Source: SAR92 clade bacterium | Lineage (GTDB): Bacteria > Pseudomonadota > Gammaproteobacteria > Pseudomonadales > Porticoccaceae | Assembly (NCBI GenBank): GCA_014381985.1 | Contig: JACNKP010000023.1 | Location: 62,001-126,000, forward strand | Direction: 5' to 3' | Length of the DNA stretch: 64,000 bases | Part shown: piece by piece, positions 10,261 to 18,968 of the stretch | Numbering within the stretch: position 1 is the stretch's first letter | Layout of the letters: each line of letters starts with the position of its first letter | The notes under the pieces: model-generated | The model's input: the letters and a program-made list of their open reading frames with translations, nothing else | Databases searched by the model: none | What the model was told of the DNA's origin: nothing | Translations under genes and position numbers: made by a program

Positions 10261-10475
10261 GACTAGCATTAGCACTCTTAATGTTGCCTTTGTTGGGTTT
10301 TAGCCAGCAACCCACTGAACCCTCCGACCCCTTGGTGGTTGTCGATTCAGCAGCGACAACTCTAGAGGTGCCGGATAAAGAGGTATCGTCAGATGAAGAC
10401 CAGGAAGCTGCTGACTTTAAACCGACTGAGGAGATTTCAGAAGATTTCCCAATCCCACTTCCTTATGATATTTAA
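10257..10475 (+). CDS. Small secreted acidic protein
   Basis: 72-aa ORF with signal-like start MRLALALLMLPLLGFSQ; overlaps the upstream stop by 4 bp (ATGA). Confidence 0.5.
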   Translation: MRLALALLMLPLLGFSQQPTEPSDPLVVVDSAATTLEVPDKEVSSDEDQEAADFKPTEEISEDFPIPLPYDI

Positions 10476-10522
10476 CCCCAAGAAGATAAATTTCACAGCC
10501 ACGAGAAATAAGGGAATAGCCA

Positions 10523-11329
10523 ATGAAAAGCCCGACAGATAAAACAACCAACGAAATGTTTTTCCAGCTAATTGCATTGCTGTTGTCGATTATTATTATC
10601 CATACTATTTTCGTTACCGTGGTCAGACCCAATGCTGAGAGCACGATACAACGTCACGCAGAAATGGCTGCAGCGGGAGAAGAGTATGAAGTGCCACGGT
10701 CTTTCTTTATTGTGATCAAAGATTTAGAACAGGAGTCCTGTTTTATTTTAATGTTTTGGGCTCTGTCTATTATGGGCTATAAAACTCGCACTGCTGTTCG
10801 AGAAAAAGCGATGCTTAATTTACCGCTTGTGAGTATTGCCGAGGGCACCAGGGTATTGCCAGATGATGCAGGTCAACTGGCACGGCCGTTGCAGTCCCTG
10901 CCGTCAACACAGCGCGGTTATCTTCTACCTCGCGCTCTTCAAACCGCGCTCTCTCGATTTGAAGTGACCGATAGTGTGCAATTTGCGGCTGAGGCGGTCA
11001 GTAATGTTTGTGATACGGAAAATGACCGGCTTGACTCAGAGTTATCAATGGTTCGTTATATCACCTGGGCCATACCGTCTATCGGCTTCATCGGCACGGT
11101 ACGTGGAATCGGTGCTGCACTAGGGCAGGCCCATGAGGCCATGCAAGGTAATATCGCTGGCGTCACCAGCAGCCTAGGAGTGGCCTTTAACTCAACGTTT
11201 ATTGCTCTTCTAATCAGTATGGTTGTGATGTTCTATATGCACCAGCTGCAGTTGATACAGGAGCGTCTGGTGCTAGATTCCCAATCCTATTGCGAAAACA
11301 ATTTACTTCGTTTTTTAAAAGCTAAATAA
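10523..11329 (+). CDS. MotA/TolQ/ExbB-like proton channel family protein
   Basis: About four TM segments; characteristic C-terminal pair ITWAIPSIGFIGTVRGIGAAL ... GVTSSLGVAFNSTFIALLISMVVMF. Confidence 0.85.
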   Translation: MKSPTDKTTNEMFFQLIALLLSIIIIHTIFVTVVRPNAESTIQRHAEMAAAGEEYEVPRSFFIVIKDLEQESCFILMFWALSIMGYKTRTAVREKAMLNLPLVSIAEGTRVLPDDAGQLARPLQSLPSTQRGYLLPRALQTALSRFEVTDSVQFAAEAVSNVCDTENDRLDSELSMVRYITWAIPSIGFIGTVRGIGAALGQAHEAMQGNIAGVTSSLGVAFNSTFIALLISMVVMFYMHQLQLIQERLVLDSQSYCENNLLRFLKAK

Positions 11330-11343
11330 GTATCGGATCACAG

Positions 11344-12633
11344 ATGTCACTAGCTGTTTTAGAACTCAACGATCAGGCGTTGCTCATTCATACTGAGCAG
11401 GGCCAAAGCATCAGTGAGCCCGGTTTTGCCCAATTAACAAGCAAAGGCATTGAAACCGGTGAAGTCGCTCGAAGCATAGCGTGGCGGTCACCCCAGTCGA
11501 GTTTTAATCAGTATTGGCGTCAACTTAATCAACTTCCACTGCCTAGCAACCAACGCTGGGCACGACATAACGCTGATATCGCATTCGCTCAAATTGAGCA
11601 GCTCTTAAATGCTACCGCTGCGCCGGAAAAATTAATTCTTAGTGTTCCTGGTAGTTTCTCCGACGAACAAATGTCATTAGTAACAGGATTAATCGACGCA
11701 TCTTCAAGTCAACTGTACGCCGTAATCGATAGTGCTCTAGCCGCTGGATTGGATTGTCAGAATCAGACTTGGATCGTAGAATTACAGCTTCATCAAACAG
11801 TTGTGAGTCTTATCCAACCTCAAGATAAGGGTACTCAGGGTTCAATTGAAGTCGTGCAACAAGAGCTTATTCCCGATCTAGGCATCATGACAATTTACAA
11901 CTCAGTTGCCCGACATATCAGTAACAGCTTAGTCACCGATTACCGCTATGACCCCTTACACAATTCCGAGGGCGAGCAAACTATTTATGACCAAATACCC
12001 ACTTGGCTATCGACTTTAACAGTTAAGCCGGAGGTCACCATTAGCATAAGTTCCCCCAAGGGAGAGCTTCCCTTGGTATTACGTAAACATAAAATAGAAG
12101 AATTAATTGAAGGTCGGTTGGCTAAACTGACTGAAATTCTTGAAAGCACTGAAAAAAATGATGTGGTTTTTACGCATAGTGGAGCCATTATTGGCCGGCT
12201 AGTATCTCGCTTTGCAACTGCGCGGCTACTTAGTGCTGATCAGGGATGCCGAAATTGTTTTTCAGTCCAACAGGAAATCGCTTTAGAAAGTGAGCAATTG
12301 CATCGTATTAGATCATTAAAGACGGGCTTATTATTAGACGGAATAACGACCAATCAAACCCATCAGTCAGCCTATGCAACTCACTTGCTATATAACAATC
12401 AGGCATGGCCGCTGGCAGCAGCGATTAGCATTTATCTAAAGAATGATCAGCTTTCTTTAAAGTCCGGGGCAGATAAAGACGCGACTCTAGCGCTCATGAT
12501 TACAGATTCAGAATTAGGTGTACTTTACCAGCAACCCGGCAACGAGGTACTACTCCCTAAGAGCTCTCAGCCCGGTGGTTCAATTGTCATTGCAGGCCAT
12601 AAAGTTAAATTAATCGAGGTTAATAATGGCTAG
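11344..12633 (+). CDS. Hsp70/actin-fold (ASKHA)-like protein
   Basis: SLAVLELNDQALLIHTEQG start and overall Hsp70-like organisation (LILSVPGSFSDEQ, VIDSALAAGLD); remote similarity only. Confidence 0.5.
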   Translation: MSLAVLELNDQALLIHTEQGQSISEPGFAQLTSKGIETGEVARSIAWRSPQSSFNQYWRQLNQLPLPSNQRWARHNADIAFAQIEQLLNATAAPEKLILSVPGSFSDEQMSLVTGLIDASSSQLYAVIDSALAAGLDCQNQTWIVELQLHQTVVSLIQPQDKGTQGSIEVVQQELIPDLGIMTIYNSVARHISNSLVTDYRYDPLHNSEGEQTIYDQIPTWLSTLTVKPEVTISISSPKGELPLVLRKHKIEELIEGRLAKLTEILESTEKNDVVFTHSGAIIGRLVSRFATARLLSADQGCRNCFSVQQEIALESEQLHRIRSLKTGLLLDGITTNQTHQSAYATHLLYNNQAWPLAAAISIYLKNDQLSLKSGADKDATLALMITDSELGVLYQQPGNEVLLPKSSQPGGSIVIAGHKVKLIEVNNG

Positions 12634-13681
12634 AAAACGGCGCAATATCGCCTTTAGCTTGTCCTTTCTCGATATTATGGCCTGCGGTTTTGGTGCTGTG
12701 ACACTCCTATTTTTGATCCTACGCCACAACGCCACTGAAGTAATAACCCCAGATGAAAGCCTCGCAGCTGAGGTTGATCTATTACAAATGGATATTCAGC
12801 AAGCCACGGAGGAAAGAGCTGTATTACTCAATAGTTTAGATAAGATTAAATTAGACCTTGTGCAAGCACAGGGCTTGTCCGCAAGAGTCATTACAGAGCT
12901 GGAGGAGCAAGAGAATAGCATCCAAGAAGACCCTAATAATATGGACAAGCTTCGCCAGCAAGTTGAACAGTTAGAGGAAGAAACTGCTCAGATGGAAGAG
13001 ATTGAATTTGGTGACACAGTACGAAAATTTAGTGGCGATGGAGTCAGGCAATATCTTACCGGCCTCAAATTAGGCGGCGAGCGGGTACTTATCTTAGTGG
13101 ACGGCTCTGCCAGTATGTTAGCCGATACAGTGGTAAATGCACTGCGAAGACGAAATATGGACGACGACCAAAAACAACAATCAGTGAAATGGCAGTGGAC
13201 AATGCGTACGGTAGAATGGTTACTGGCACAGTTGCCGCCAAGTAGTCGCTATCAAGTCTATATTTTTAATGCTGAAGCAACTCCAGTTAGCCCAGATACA
13301 GATGGTATATGGCTTGATGCTGCAGACTCGTTGGCCCTTGAAACTTCAGTGCGCGACCTTAGCAATCATGCCCCTAACTCCGGCACCAGTTTAGTCAATG
13401 CGTTTAGTGTCTTAGCCGAGTTTGATGATCAGCCTGATAATATTTTTCTACTCACAGACGGTCTGCCAACAATGAGTGAAACCGCCCCCAAAAAATATAT
13501 GGTTACTGGCGGTCAAAGACGTAAGCATTTTAACGTTGCGCTGACGAAGATCCCTGCGGGTATTTCGGTTAATACTATTTTATTTCCCATGGAAGGTGAC
13601 CCTGAGGCCGCGGCACTTTATTGGCAGTTAGCTTTAGATACTGAAGGTGCGTTTATAGCGCCATCAAGAGATTGGCCATAA
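12626..13681 (+). CDS. VWA-domain protein with N-terminal TM anchor (VWA-1)
   Basis: TM SFLDIMACGFGAVTLLFLIL; coiled-coil; MIDAS ILVDGSAS, NSGTS, LLTDGLP. Confidence 0.85.
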   Translation: MARKRRNIAFSLSFLDIMACGFGAVTLLFLILRHNATEVITPDESLAAEVDLLQMDIQQATEERAVLLNSLDKIKLDLVQAQGLSARVITELEEQENSIQEDPNNMDKLRQQVEQLEEETAQMEEIEFGDTVRKFSGDGVRQYLTGLKLGGERVLILVDGSASMLADTVVNALRRRNMDDDQKQQSVKWQWTMRTVEWLLAQLPPSSRYQVYIFNAEATPVSPDTDGIWLDAADSLALETSVRDLSNHAPNSGTSLVNAFSVLAEFDDQPDNIFLLTDGLPTMSETAPKKYMVTGGQRRKHFNVALTKIPAGISVNTILFPMEGDPEAAALYWQLALDTEGAFIAPSRDWP

Positions 13682-14670
13682 TGAGAAAACAACGCCGAGA
13701 GTTGCAAGAAGCCAGCATTTCCTTTCTAGATGTCATTAGCTGTGGTTTTGGCGCTATCGTGCTGTTGTTAGTCATCGCCAAAGTGGGTGATCCTTCGGCT
13801 CTAGAAGATGCGGAGAAAAAGTTACTCGGGTCAGTCAAAAGTCATCAAGAGCGCTTATTTGAAATAAGGGGTGAATCGGTCATTTTGGATCAGCGTTTAC
13901 AATCCCGTAAACAGCAACTTTCCGAACTTTCCGAACGCGTTGCCCGATTGAAGGAAAAACTAGCCAGTGTGGCTAAACAGTCTGACCAACTGTCGCAATC
14001 CAAAATCAGAGAAAGAGAGCAATTGCAGCTTGTGCTGCAGGTGTTAACCGAAGAGATGCAAAGACTTCTTGGGCCTGAATTTCAAAAGAAGAACAAACTC
14101 GTAGGCGGCATCCCAGCAGACAGTGACTACATTATATTTGTGATTGACACCTCCGGCAGCATGCAAAGTGCTGCCTGGCAAAAAGTTCAAATTGAGATGC
14201 TCAATATCCTTGACGTGTACCCTGAAGTTAAGGGCATTCAAGTTTTAAATGATATGGGCCAATATATGTTTAGCGCCTATAAAAACCAATGGATTCCAGA
14301 TAGCCCTAAAATGAGAACTAATATTACAACCAAACTGGCGACCTGGGCACCTTTTAGTAACTCAAGTCCCGTAGAAGGAATAGAGAGTGCCATAAAAGTG
14401 TTTTATAAACCTGGCAGACGCATTAGTATTTATACCTTAGGTGATGACTTTCAAGGAAGTTCGATCAGAAGAGTTGTCAAAGAAATTGATCGACTGAATA
14501 AAGCCAATCGCGGTAGTGATAGACTGGTTCGTATACACGCGATTGGATTTCCAGTTCATTTAAGGCCCGGGGTTTCACCAAGTACCTCCGCGATGCGCTT
14601 TGCTGCTTTAATGAGAGAATTAAGTTACAACAATGGTGGGACCTTTATCGGTTTAAATAGTCTGCAATAA
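13681..14670 (+). CDS. VWA-domain protein with N-terminal TM anchor (VWA-2)
   Basis: TM SFLDVISCGFGAIVLLLVIA; coiled-coil; MIDAS FVIDTSGSM; TAATG overlap with the VWA-1 stop. Confidence 0.85.
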   Translation: MRKQRRELQEASISFLDVISCGFGAIVLLLVIAKVGDPSALEDAEKKLLGSVKSHQERLFEIRGESVILDQRLQSRKQQLSELSERVARLKEKLASVAKQSDQLSQSKIREREQLQLVLQVLTEEMQRLLGPEFQKKNKLVGGIPADSDYIIFVIDTSGSMQSAAWQKVQIEMLNILDVYPEVKGIQVLNDMGQYMFSAYKNQWIPDSPKMRTNITTKLATWAPFSNSSPVEGIESAIKVFYKPGRRISIYTLGDDFQGSSIRRVVKEIDRLNKANRGSDRLVRIHAIGFPVHLRPGVSPSTSAMRFAALMRELSYNNGGTFIGLNSLQ

Positions 14671-14699
14671 ACTAAAAATAACACGGGTGTTGTTTTAAT

Positions 14700-15320
14700 A
14701 TGGGAGCATTAGATATGAAGAAAATAGGCGGCCTAATTCTAATCGTGCTTTTAGCGGGTTGCAGTTCGTCGGCATCTGTAAAAATAACGAGCTCATTCCC
14801 ATCAGTTTTGTCCGAACCTAAGCCCATCGATGCATCCATTCTTATCGAAGATAGCTTCGCCACCTACGTCGGCACACCTAACAAAAATACTACAATCGAT
14901 ATAGGTGCAAGCCAAGTTAATTTGCTCAATAGCGCCTTCTCTGGGCTGTTCGACAATGTTGATTTTGTGACATCTCTAGACCAAGTCACAGCAGAAACCG
15001 ATCTGATAATTACACCCTCTGTTATTGAGGTTCAGCTATCAACCCCTTCTGACAACTATCTCAACGTATTTGAAGTATGGATTAAATATAATCTGGATAT
15101 TCAAGCAAAAGATGGCGCTCTAATAACCAATTGGTTTATGCCCGCCTATGGGAAAACGCCAGATTCATTTATGGCAGACAAAGAGAAGGCCATTGAGCTG
15201 GCAACAATAATCGCATTACGTGATGCCGGGGCCAAACTGATGCTCGATTTTTATCGTATCCCCGCTATAAACGACTGGTTGTCGAGGCAAAATATTAATC
15301 AGGAGTCGCAGTCATTATGA
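14700..15320 (+). CDS. Putative lipoprotein of unknown function
   Basis: Lipobox-like IVLLAGCSSSAS; 206 aa. Confidence 0.65.
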   Translation: MGALDMKKIGGLILIVLLAGCSSSASVKITSSFPSVLSEPKPIDASILIEDSFATYVGTPNKNTTIDIGASQVNLLNSAFSGLFDNVDFVTSLDQVTAETDLIITPSVIEVQLSTPSDNYLNVFEVWIKYNLDIQAKDGALITNWFMPAYGKTPDSFMADKEKAIELATIIALRDAGAKLMLDFYRIPAINDWLSRQNINQESQSL

Positions 15321-15985
15321 CAAAGACGATAGGTAAGCTTGGCGGCCAACTAGGGCTCCTTATAATGCTTCTTAGCGGTTGCTCAGCGACCACAACAATC
15401 GACGAGTACCGCCCCACAGATCAACCTATTGTTTTAAGTGGCGATGAAAAAGTGGTTATTCTGGGTCGGCGAGATGCAGGCCATTATGAAACAGATCGAG
15501 AATTCATTGAATGTGTAAGCGATGAGGTTACGAGCGGCGGCATTAAGGTACTTCCCGAACAGCAGTTTATTGATGCTATCTATCCATGGTTCGAACCACG
15601 AACAGCCCCCAAAGGACTGCCACGTTTAAAGCGGTTAATACAGCAGAATAACGTCAAGGCTAAAATAGATTCACTGTCTATACGTTATCTGGTGTGGTTG
15701 GATGGATCTACCGAAACAACGGGTAAAGGTGGCTCTATGAGTTGCGCTATTGGCCCTGGCGGTGGCGGATGCTTTGGCTTTGCTCAATGGGATAAACTCT
15801 CTGTTTACGAGGCAACAGTCTGGGATCTTGATGAGCTCGTTGAGAAAGGAAAATTACGCGTAGATTCTGAAGGCACCTCCTATTTAATTGGTGTTGTCGC
15901 TCCTATACCACTGTTAACCCCAGTAAAAAATGATGCCTGTGGCAGCCTAGGCAATCAGCTTAAGTTATTTTTCTCGATTAAATAG
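15317..15985 (+). CDS. Putative lipoprotein of unknown function with Gly-rich Cys segment
   Basis: Lipobox-like IMLLSGCSATT; SCAIGPGGGGCFGFAQW; 4-bp overlap with the upstream gene. Confidence 0.65.
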   Translation: MTKTIGKLGGQLGLLIMLLSGCSATTTIDEYRPTDQPIVLSGDEKVVILGRRDAGHYETDREFIECVSDEVTSGGIKVLPEQQFIDAIYPWFEPRTAPKGLPRLKRLIQQNNVKAKIDSLSIRYLVWLDGSTETTGKGGSMSCAIGPGGGGCFGFAQWDKLSVYEATVWDLDELVEKGKLRVDSEGTSYLIGVVAPIPLLTPVKNDACGSLGNQLKLFFSIK

Positions 15986-15993
15986 ATAACATA

Positions 15994-17427
15994 ATGAAAC
16001 TAATCTTCAGGTTACACCCACCCCTGACAATTCTAGTCACTGCGCTGCTGGCGTTATGTTTAACATATTCCTCGATAAGTCAGGCAAAAGTGACTGGAGC
16101 TGATATCTATGAAACAACCCTAAAAAGCACTCCCATTTATAAGGATCCAGCACTCGAAGCTTATATAAAGTCGCTGGGAGAAGAAATCGTTGCGGTGTCT
16201 GAAATGGCCGGCGAGAAATTCACCTTTACCTTACTTGATGATGAGGCCCTCAACGCTTTTGCAACGAGAGATAACTATATTTATGTCAATCGTGGACTTC
16301 TTAATTATGTCAGCAATGAGGCTCAGTTAGTGTCAGTTCTGGCTCACGAAGTCGGTCATGTAACCCGTGGTCACGTCACTGGCCAAGAAGAGCGAATGAC
16401 CGGCGCGAAAATTCTTTCCACCTTGGCTGCGGTACTGTCCAATAGCAATGAAGTTTACGAGGCTACTATGGCATATGCCAATTCCATGATTCAAAGCCAT
16501 GGCCGTCGCAATGAACTGGAGGCTGATGAGGCTGGGGCTGAATATATGGCAAAGCTCGGTTATGACCCCACTGAAATGTTAAGCATGCTGTCGATCATGA
16601 AGGACAATGAGTCGTCGCAAAAAAAGCGCGCACAGGGCCAAGGCGTATCTAAACCAACCTATCATGGTGTTTTTTCTTCACACCCTCGAAATGATGCGCG
16701 CCTGCGGACGGTTGTGACCAAAGCCAAATCGCTTAAATCTGATAATCAGCGCGGCAATGGGGCAGACGTCTATCGAGGCCTTACTGATGGTCTGGTATGG
16801 GGGGTTAACTTCCTCGCAAAAACTACTGCACCTGAACGATATTCCGACATGAACCTAAAGATTCGTCTCAATTTCCCCAAAGACTGGACACTAACAGAAG
16901 ATAATAACAAACGGTCAGTTTCAGCCTCACCAGAGGGAGGCGCAGCAACCTTAAGCCTGCAACCAATAGCTCGAACGTCACAGAGCCCTGAGGAATATTT
17001 GTACAACTATCTCAGCGTTCCTATTCTCGCCGAAGGTGAATCAATTTCACCGGCGCGGTTAAAAGGATTTACCGGAATACTAAATACTGACAACCCAAAA
17101 ACTTCGACACGGATAGCGGTAATTTATTACAAATTAAATGCCTATATTTTAAAAGGCGAGGTTCTAAATTCAGATGACTTCGAGGAGTTTGATCCGCTTT
17201 TCTTGACCGCCATTAATACATTTCGTCCCATTTCTCGAGCAGAGATAGCCGGACAAAAACCAAAAGTAGTAAAATATGTTAGGGCGACACAAGCGACCAC
17301 CTATGATGTCTTAGCTAAATCATTAGGTATCAGTGTCGCTGATATAGATACCCTACGTATTATTAATGGGCATTACCCCAGTGGAGAACCCACGGCTGGT
17401 GATTGGCTTAAAATTTTTGAACAATAA
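15994..17427 (+). CDS. Secreted M48-family zinc metalloprotease
   Basis: Signal-like N-terminus; VLAHEVGHVTRGH zinc motif and downstream NELEADEAGAEYM glutamate motif; LysM-like C-terminus. Confidence 0.88.
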   Translation: MKLIFRLHPPLTILVTALLALCLTYSSISQAKVTGADIYETTLKSTPIYKDPALEAYIKSLGEEIVAVSEMAGEKFTFTLLDDEALNAFATRDNYIYVNRGLLNYVSNEAQLVSVLAHEVGHVTRGHVTGQEERMTGAKILSTLAAVLSNSNEVYEATMAYANSMIQSHGRRNELEADEAGAEYMAKLGYDPTEMLSMLSIMKDNESSQKKRAQGQGVSKPTYHGVFSSHPRNDARLRTVVTKAKSLKSDNQRGNGADVYRGLTDGLVWGVNFLAKTTAPERYSDMNLKIRLNFPKDWTLTEDNNKRSVSASPEGGAATLSLQPIARTSQSPEEYLYNYLSVPILAEGESISPARLKGFTGILNTDNPKTSTRIAVIYYKLNAYILKGEVLNSDDFEEFDPLFLTAINTFRPISRAEIAGQKPKVVKYVRATQATTYDVLAKSLGISVADIDTLRIINGHYPSGEPTAGDWLKIFEQ

Positions 17428-17433
17428 TGTCTG

Positions 17434-18174
17434 TTGCAATTCCATGTGCCGAGCGAAATGAAAACCATGATTCAAAAAATATCGTTACTACTGGTACTTG
17501 CCACGATTGGTATTGGGTTCTACTGGCTACTAATACCCGCACAGCAAGTTGATGAGACTGATAGCGACAACAGTGAACAGTACAGGCCTAATGTTGCCTC
17601 AATTAATCAGCAGGTTGCTGACAAGTTCCTCAAAACTCTAACCGTAGATGCTACTGATATTGGCCCTGATATCGACCCTCAACCAAAGGCCTCATCTATG
17701 AAAGCAAAACTATCAGGCGCTATTAAGGCTATTACGACCAATCAAAATCCAACAGCTAAGCAGCTCAATGCCTTCTATGAGGCCCATAAATCTGATTACA
17801 CAGAAACGGCACAATTCACCTTTGTTTACCGCGTTTTTTACACGGCTAAGTATGGCGGCCAAGCCACTGCCACTGCAAAAAAGGCCCTTGACGATAGAAT
17901 AGCTGAGGGTGTACCTCTTTTACGAGACACCATGCTACCCCAAGACGTTTACATGCGCGCTGACTCTGTTGAAATTGATGAGGTATTCGGTGTTGGTTTT
18001 GCTGACAAACTAGACGCTTTAAGTAATGCGACAGCCTTACCCTGTTGGGCCGGCCCAATTAGTTCTAAGTCCGGCGCGCATCTGGTATGCGTAAAGGCTT
18101 ATCAACCTGGCCGTACTCCAGTATTGTCGGAAATTGAAAATGAAGTTATCAATGATTGGCGTTTATCGCTATGA
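17434..18174 (+). CDS. Membrane-anchored parvulin-type peptidylprolyl isomerase-like protein
   Basis: N-terminal TM; FYEAHKSDYTETAQFTFVYRVF and WAGPISSKSGAHLVCVKAYQPGRTPVLSEIENEVINDW resemble the PpiC/SurA family. Confidence 0.65.
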   Translation: MQFHVPSEMKTMIQKISLLLVLATIGIGFYWLLIPAQQVDETDSDNSEQYRPNVASINQQVADKFLKTLTVDATDIGPDIDPQPKASSMKAKLSGAIKAITTNQNPTAKQLNAFYEAHKSDYTETAQFTFVYRVFYTAKYGGQATATAKKALDDRIAEGVPLLRDTMLPQDVYMRADSVEIDEVFGVGFADKLDALSNATALPCWAGPISSKSGAHLVCVKAYQPGRTPVLSEIENEVINDWRLSL

Positions 18175-18200
18175 GTATGGTTTCTGTCAAAATAATGACT

Positions 18201-18968
18201 TCAGGCCATTAGCTCGGCAAAAAACACTTTTAGACCCTCAGCACCGGAGGATTCCCAGGTTTTAAGGGCAGCGGTTCCCACTATAGCGAGGTCTGCAGTG
18301 CCGCGTAAAAAGTCCATATCGGCCTTGCAACTAACACCAAAGCCCACGCCAATAGGCAACTCGGTATGTTGCCGACACCTAGCTATAAGACTTAGCACAT
18401 CATCACCCATCGTCGTTTTTGAACCTGTAACGCCCTTGCGTGCTACCACATAGACCATTCCGCGGCTGGCCGCTCCTAGTTTTGCAAGACGCCCATCGGT
18501 GCTGGTCGGAGTCATTAACACAATAGGCTCAATTCCCTCTTGTTCAGATAAACGATGAAGGTTAGCGAACTCCTCCACAGGCAGATCAGGCAAAATATAA
18601 CCCACTCCACCTGCCTCTTTAATACGTTTTACAAAAACCTCTTCGCCCATTTTAAACGCAGTGTTGTAATAACCCATCATCAAAATCTTAAACGGAAAGC
18701 GTTGACTAGCCTGATGCATAAATTCAAAACATTGATCAATCGTTGTTCCCGATTTCAAAGATGCTTCATTGGCTCTCACAAAAAGAGGGCCGTCTGCACT
18801 GGGCTCAGAGAAAGGAAACTGAAGCTCCACCAAATCAACACCAGCTTCAGCCATGATTTCTAGCTCTTTCATGTTGTCTGCAAAAGAGGGATAACCGCAC
18901 ACCACGTGGGCCATCACTAGTAAGTCTTTGTCTTTTTTGCGTTCAGTAATGTAGGTTTGCAGTCCCAT
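18201..18968 (-). CDS. trpA: Tryptophan synthase alpha subunit (divergent type)
   Basis: VDLVELQFPFSEPSADGPLFVRANEASL retains the catalytic Glu/Asp context; start at MGLQTYI overlaps the trpB end. Confidence 0.9.
   Translation of the reverse strand: MGLQTYITERKKDKDLLVMAHVVCGYPSFADNMKELEIMAEAGVDLVELQFPFSEPSADGPLFVRANEASLKSGTTIDQCFEFMHQASQRFPFKILMMGYYNTAFKMGEEVFVKRIKEAGGVGYILPDLPVEEFANLHRLSEQEGIEPIVLMTPTSTDGRLAKLGAASRGMVYVVARKGVTGSKTTMGDDVLSLIARCRQHTELPIGVGFGVSCKADMDFLRGTADLAIVGTAALKTWESSGAEGLKVFFAELMA

Noticed and set aside
10523-14670. Zorya anti-phage system (ZorA-like channel)
   Set aside because: There is a MotA/ExbB-like channel, but no OmpA-type ZorB, helicase ZorD or nuclease ZorE; defence is not supported beyond the shared channel fold.
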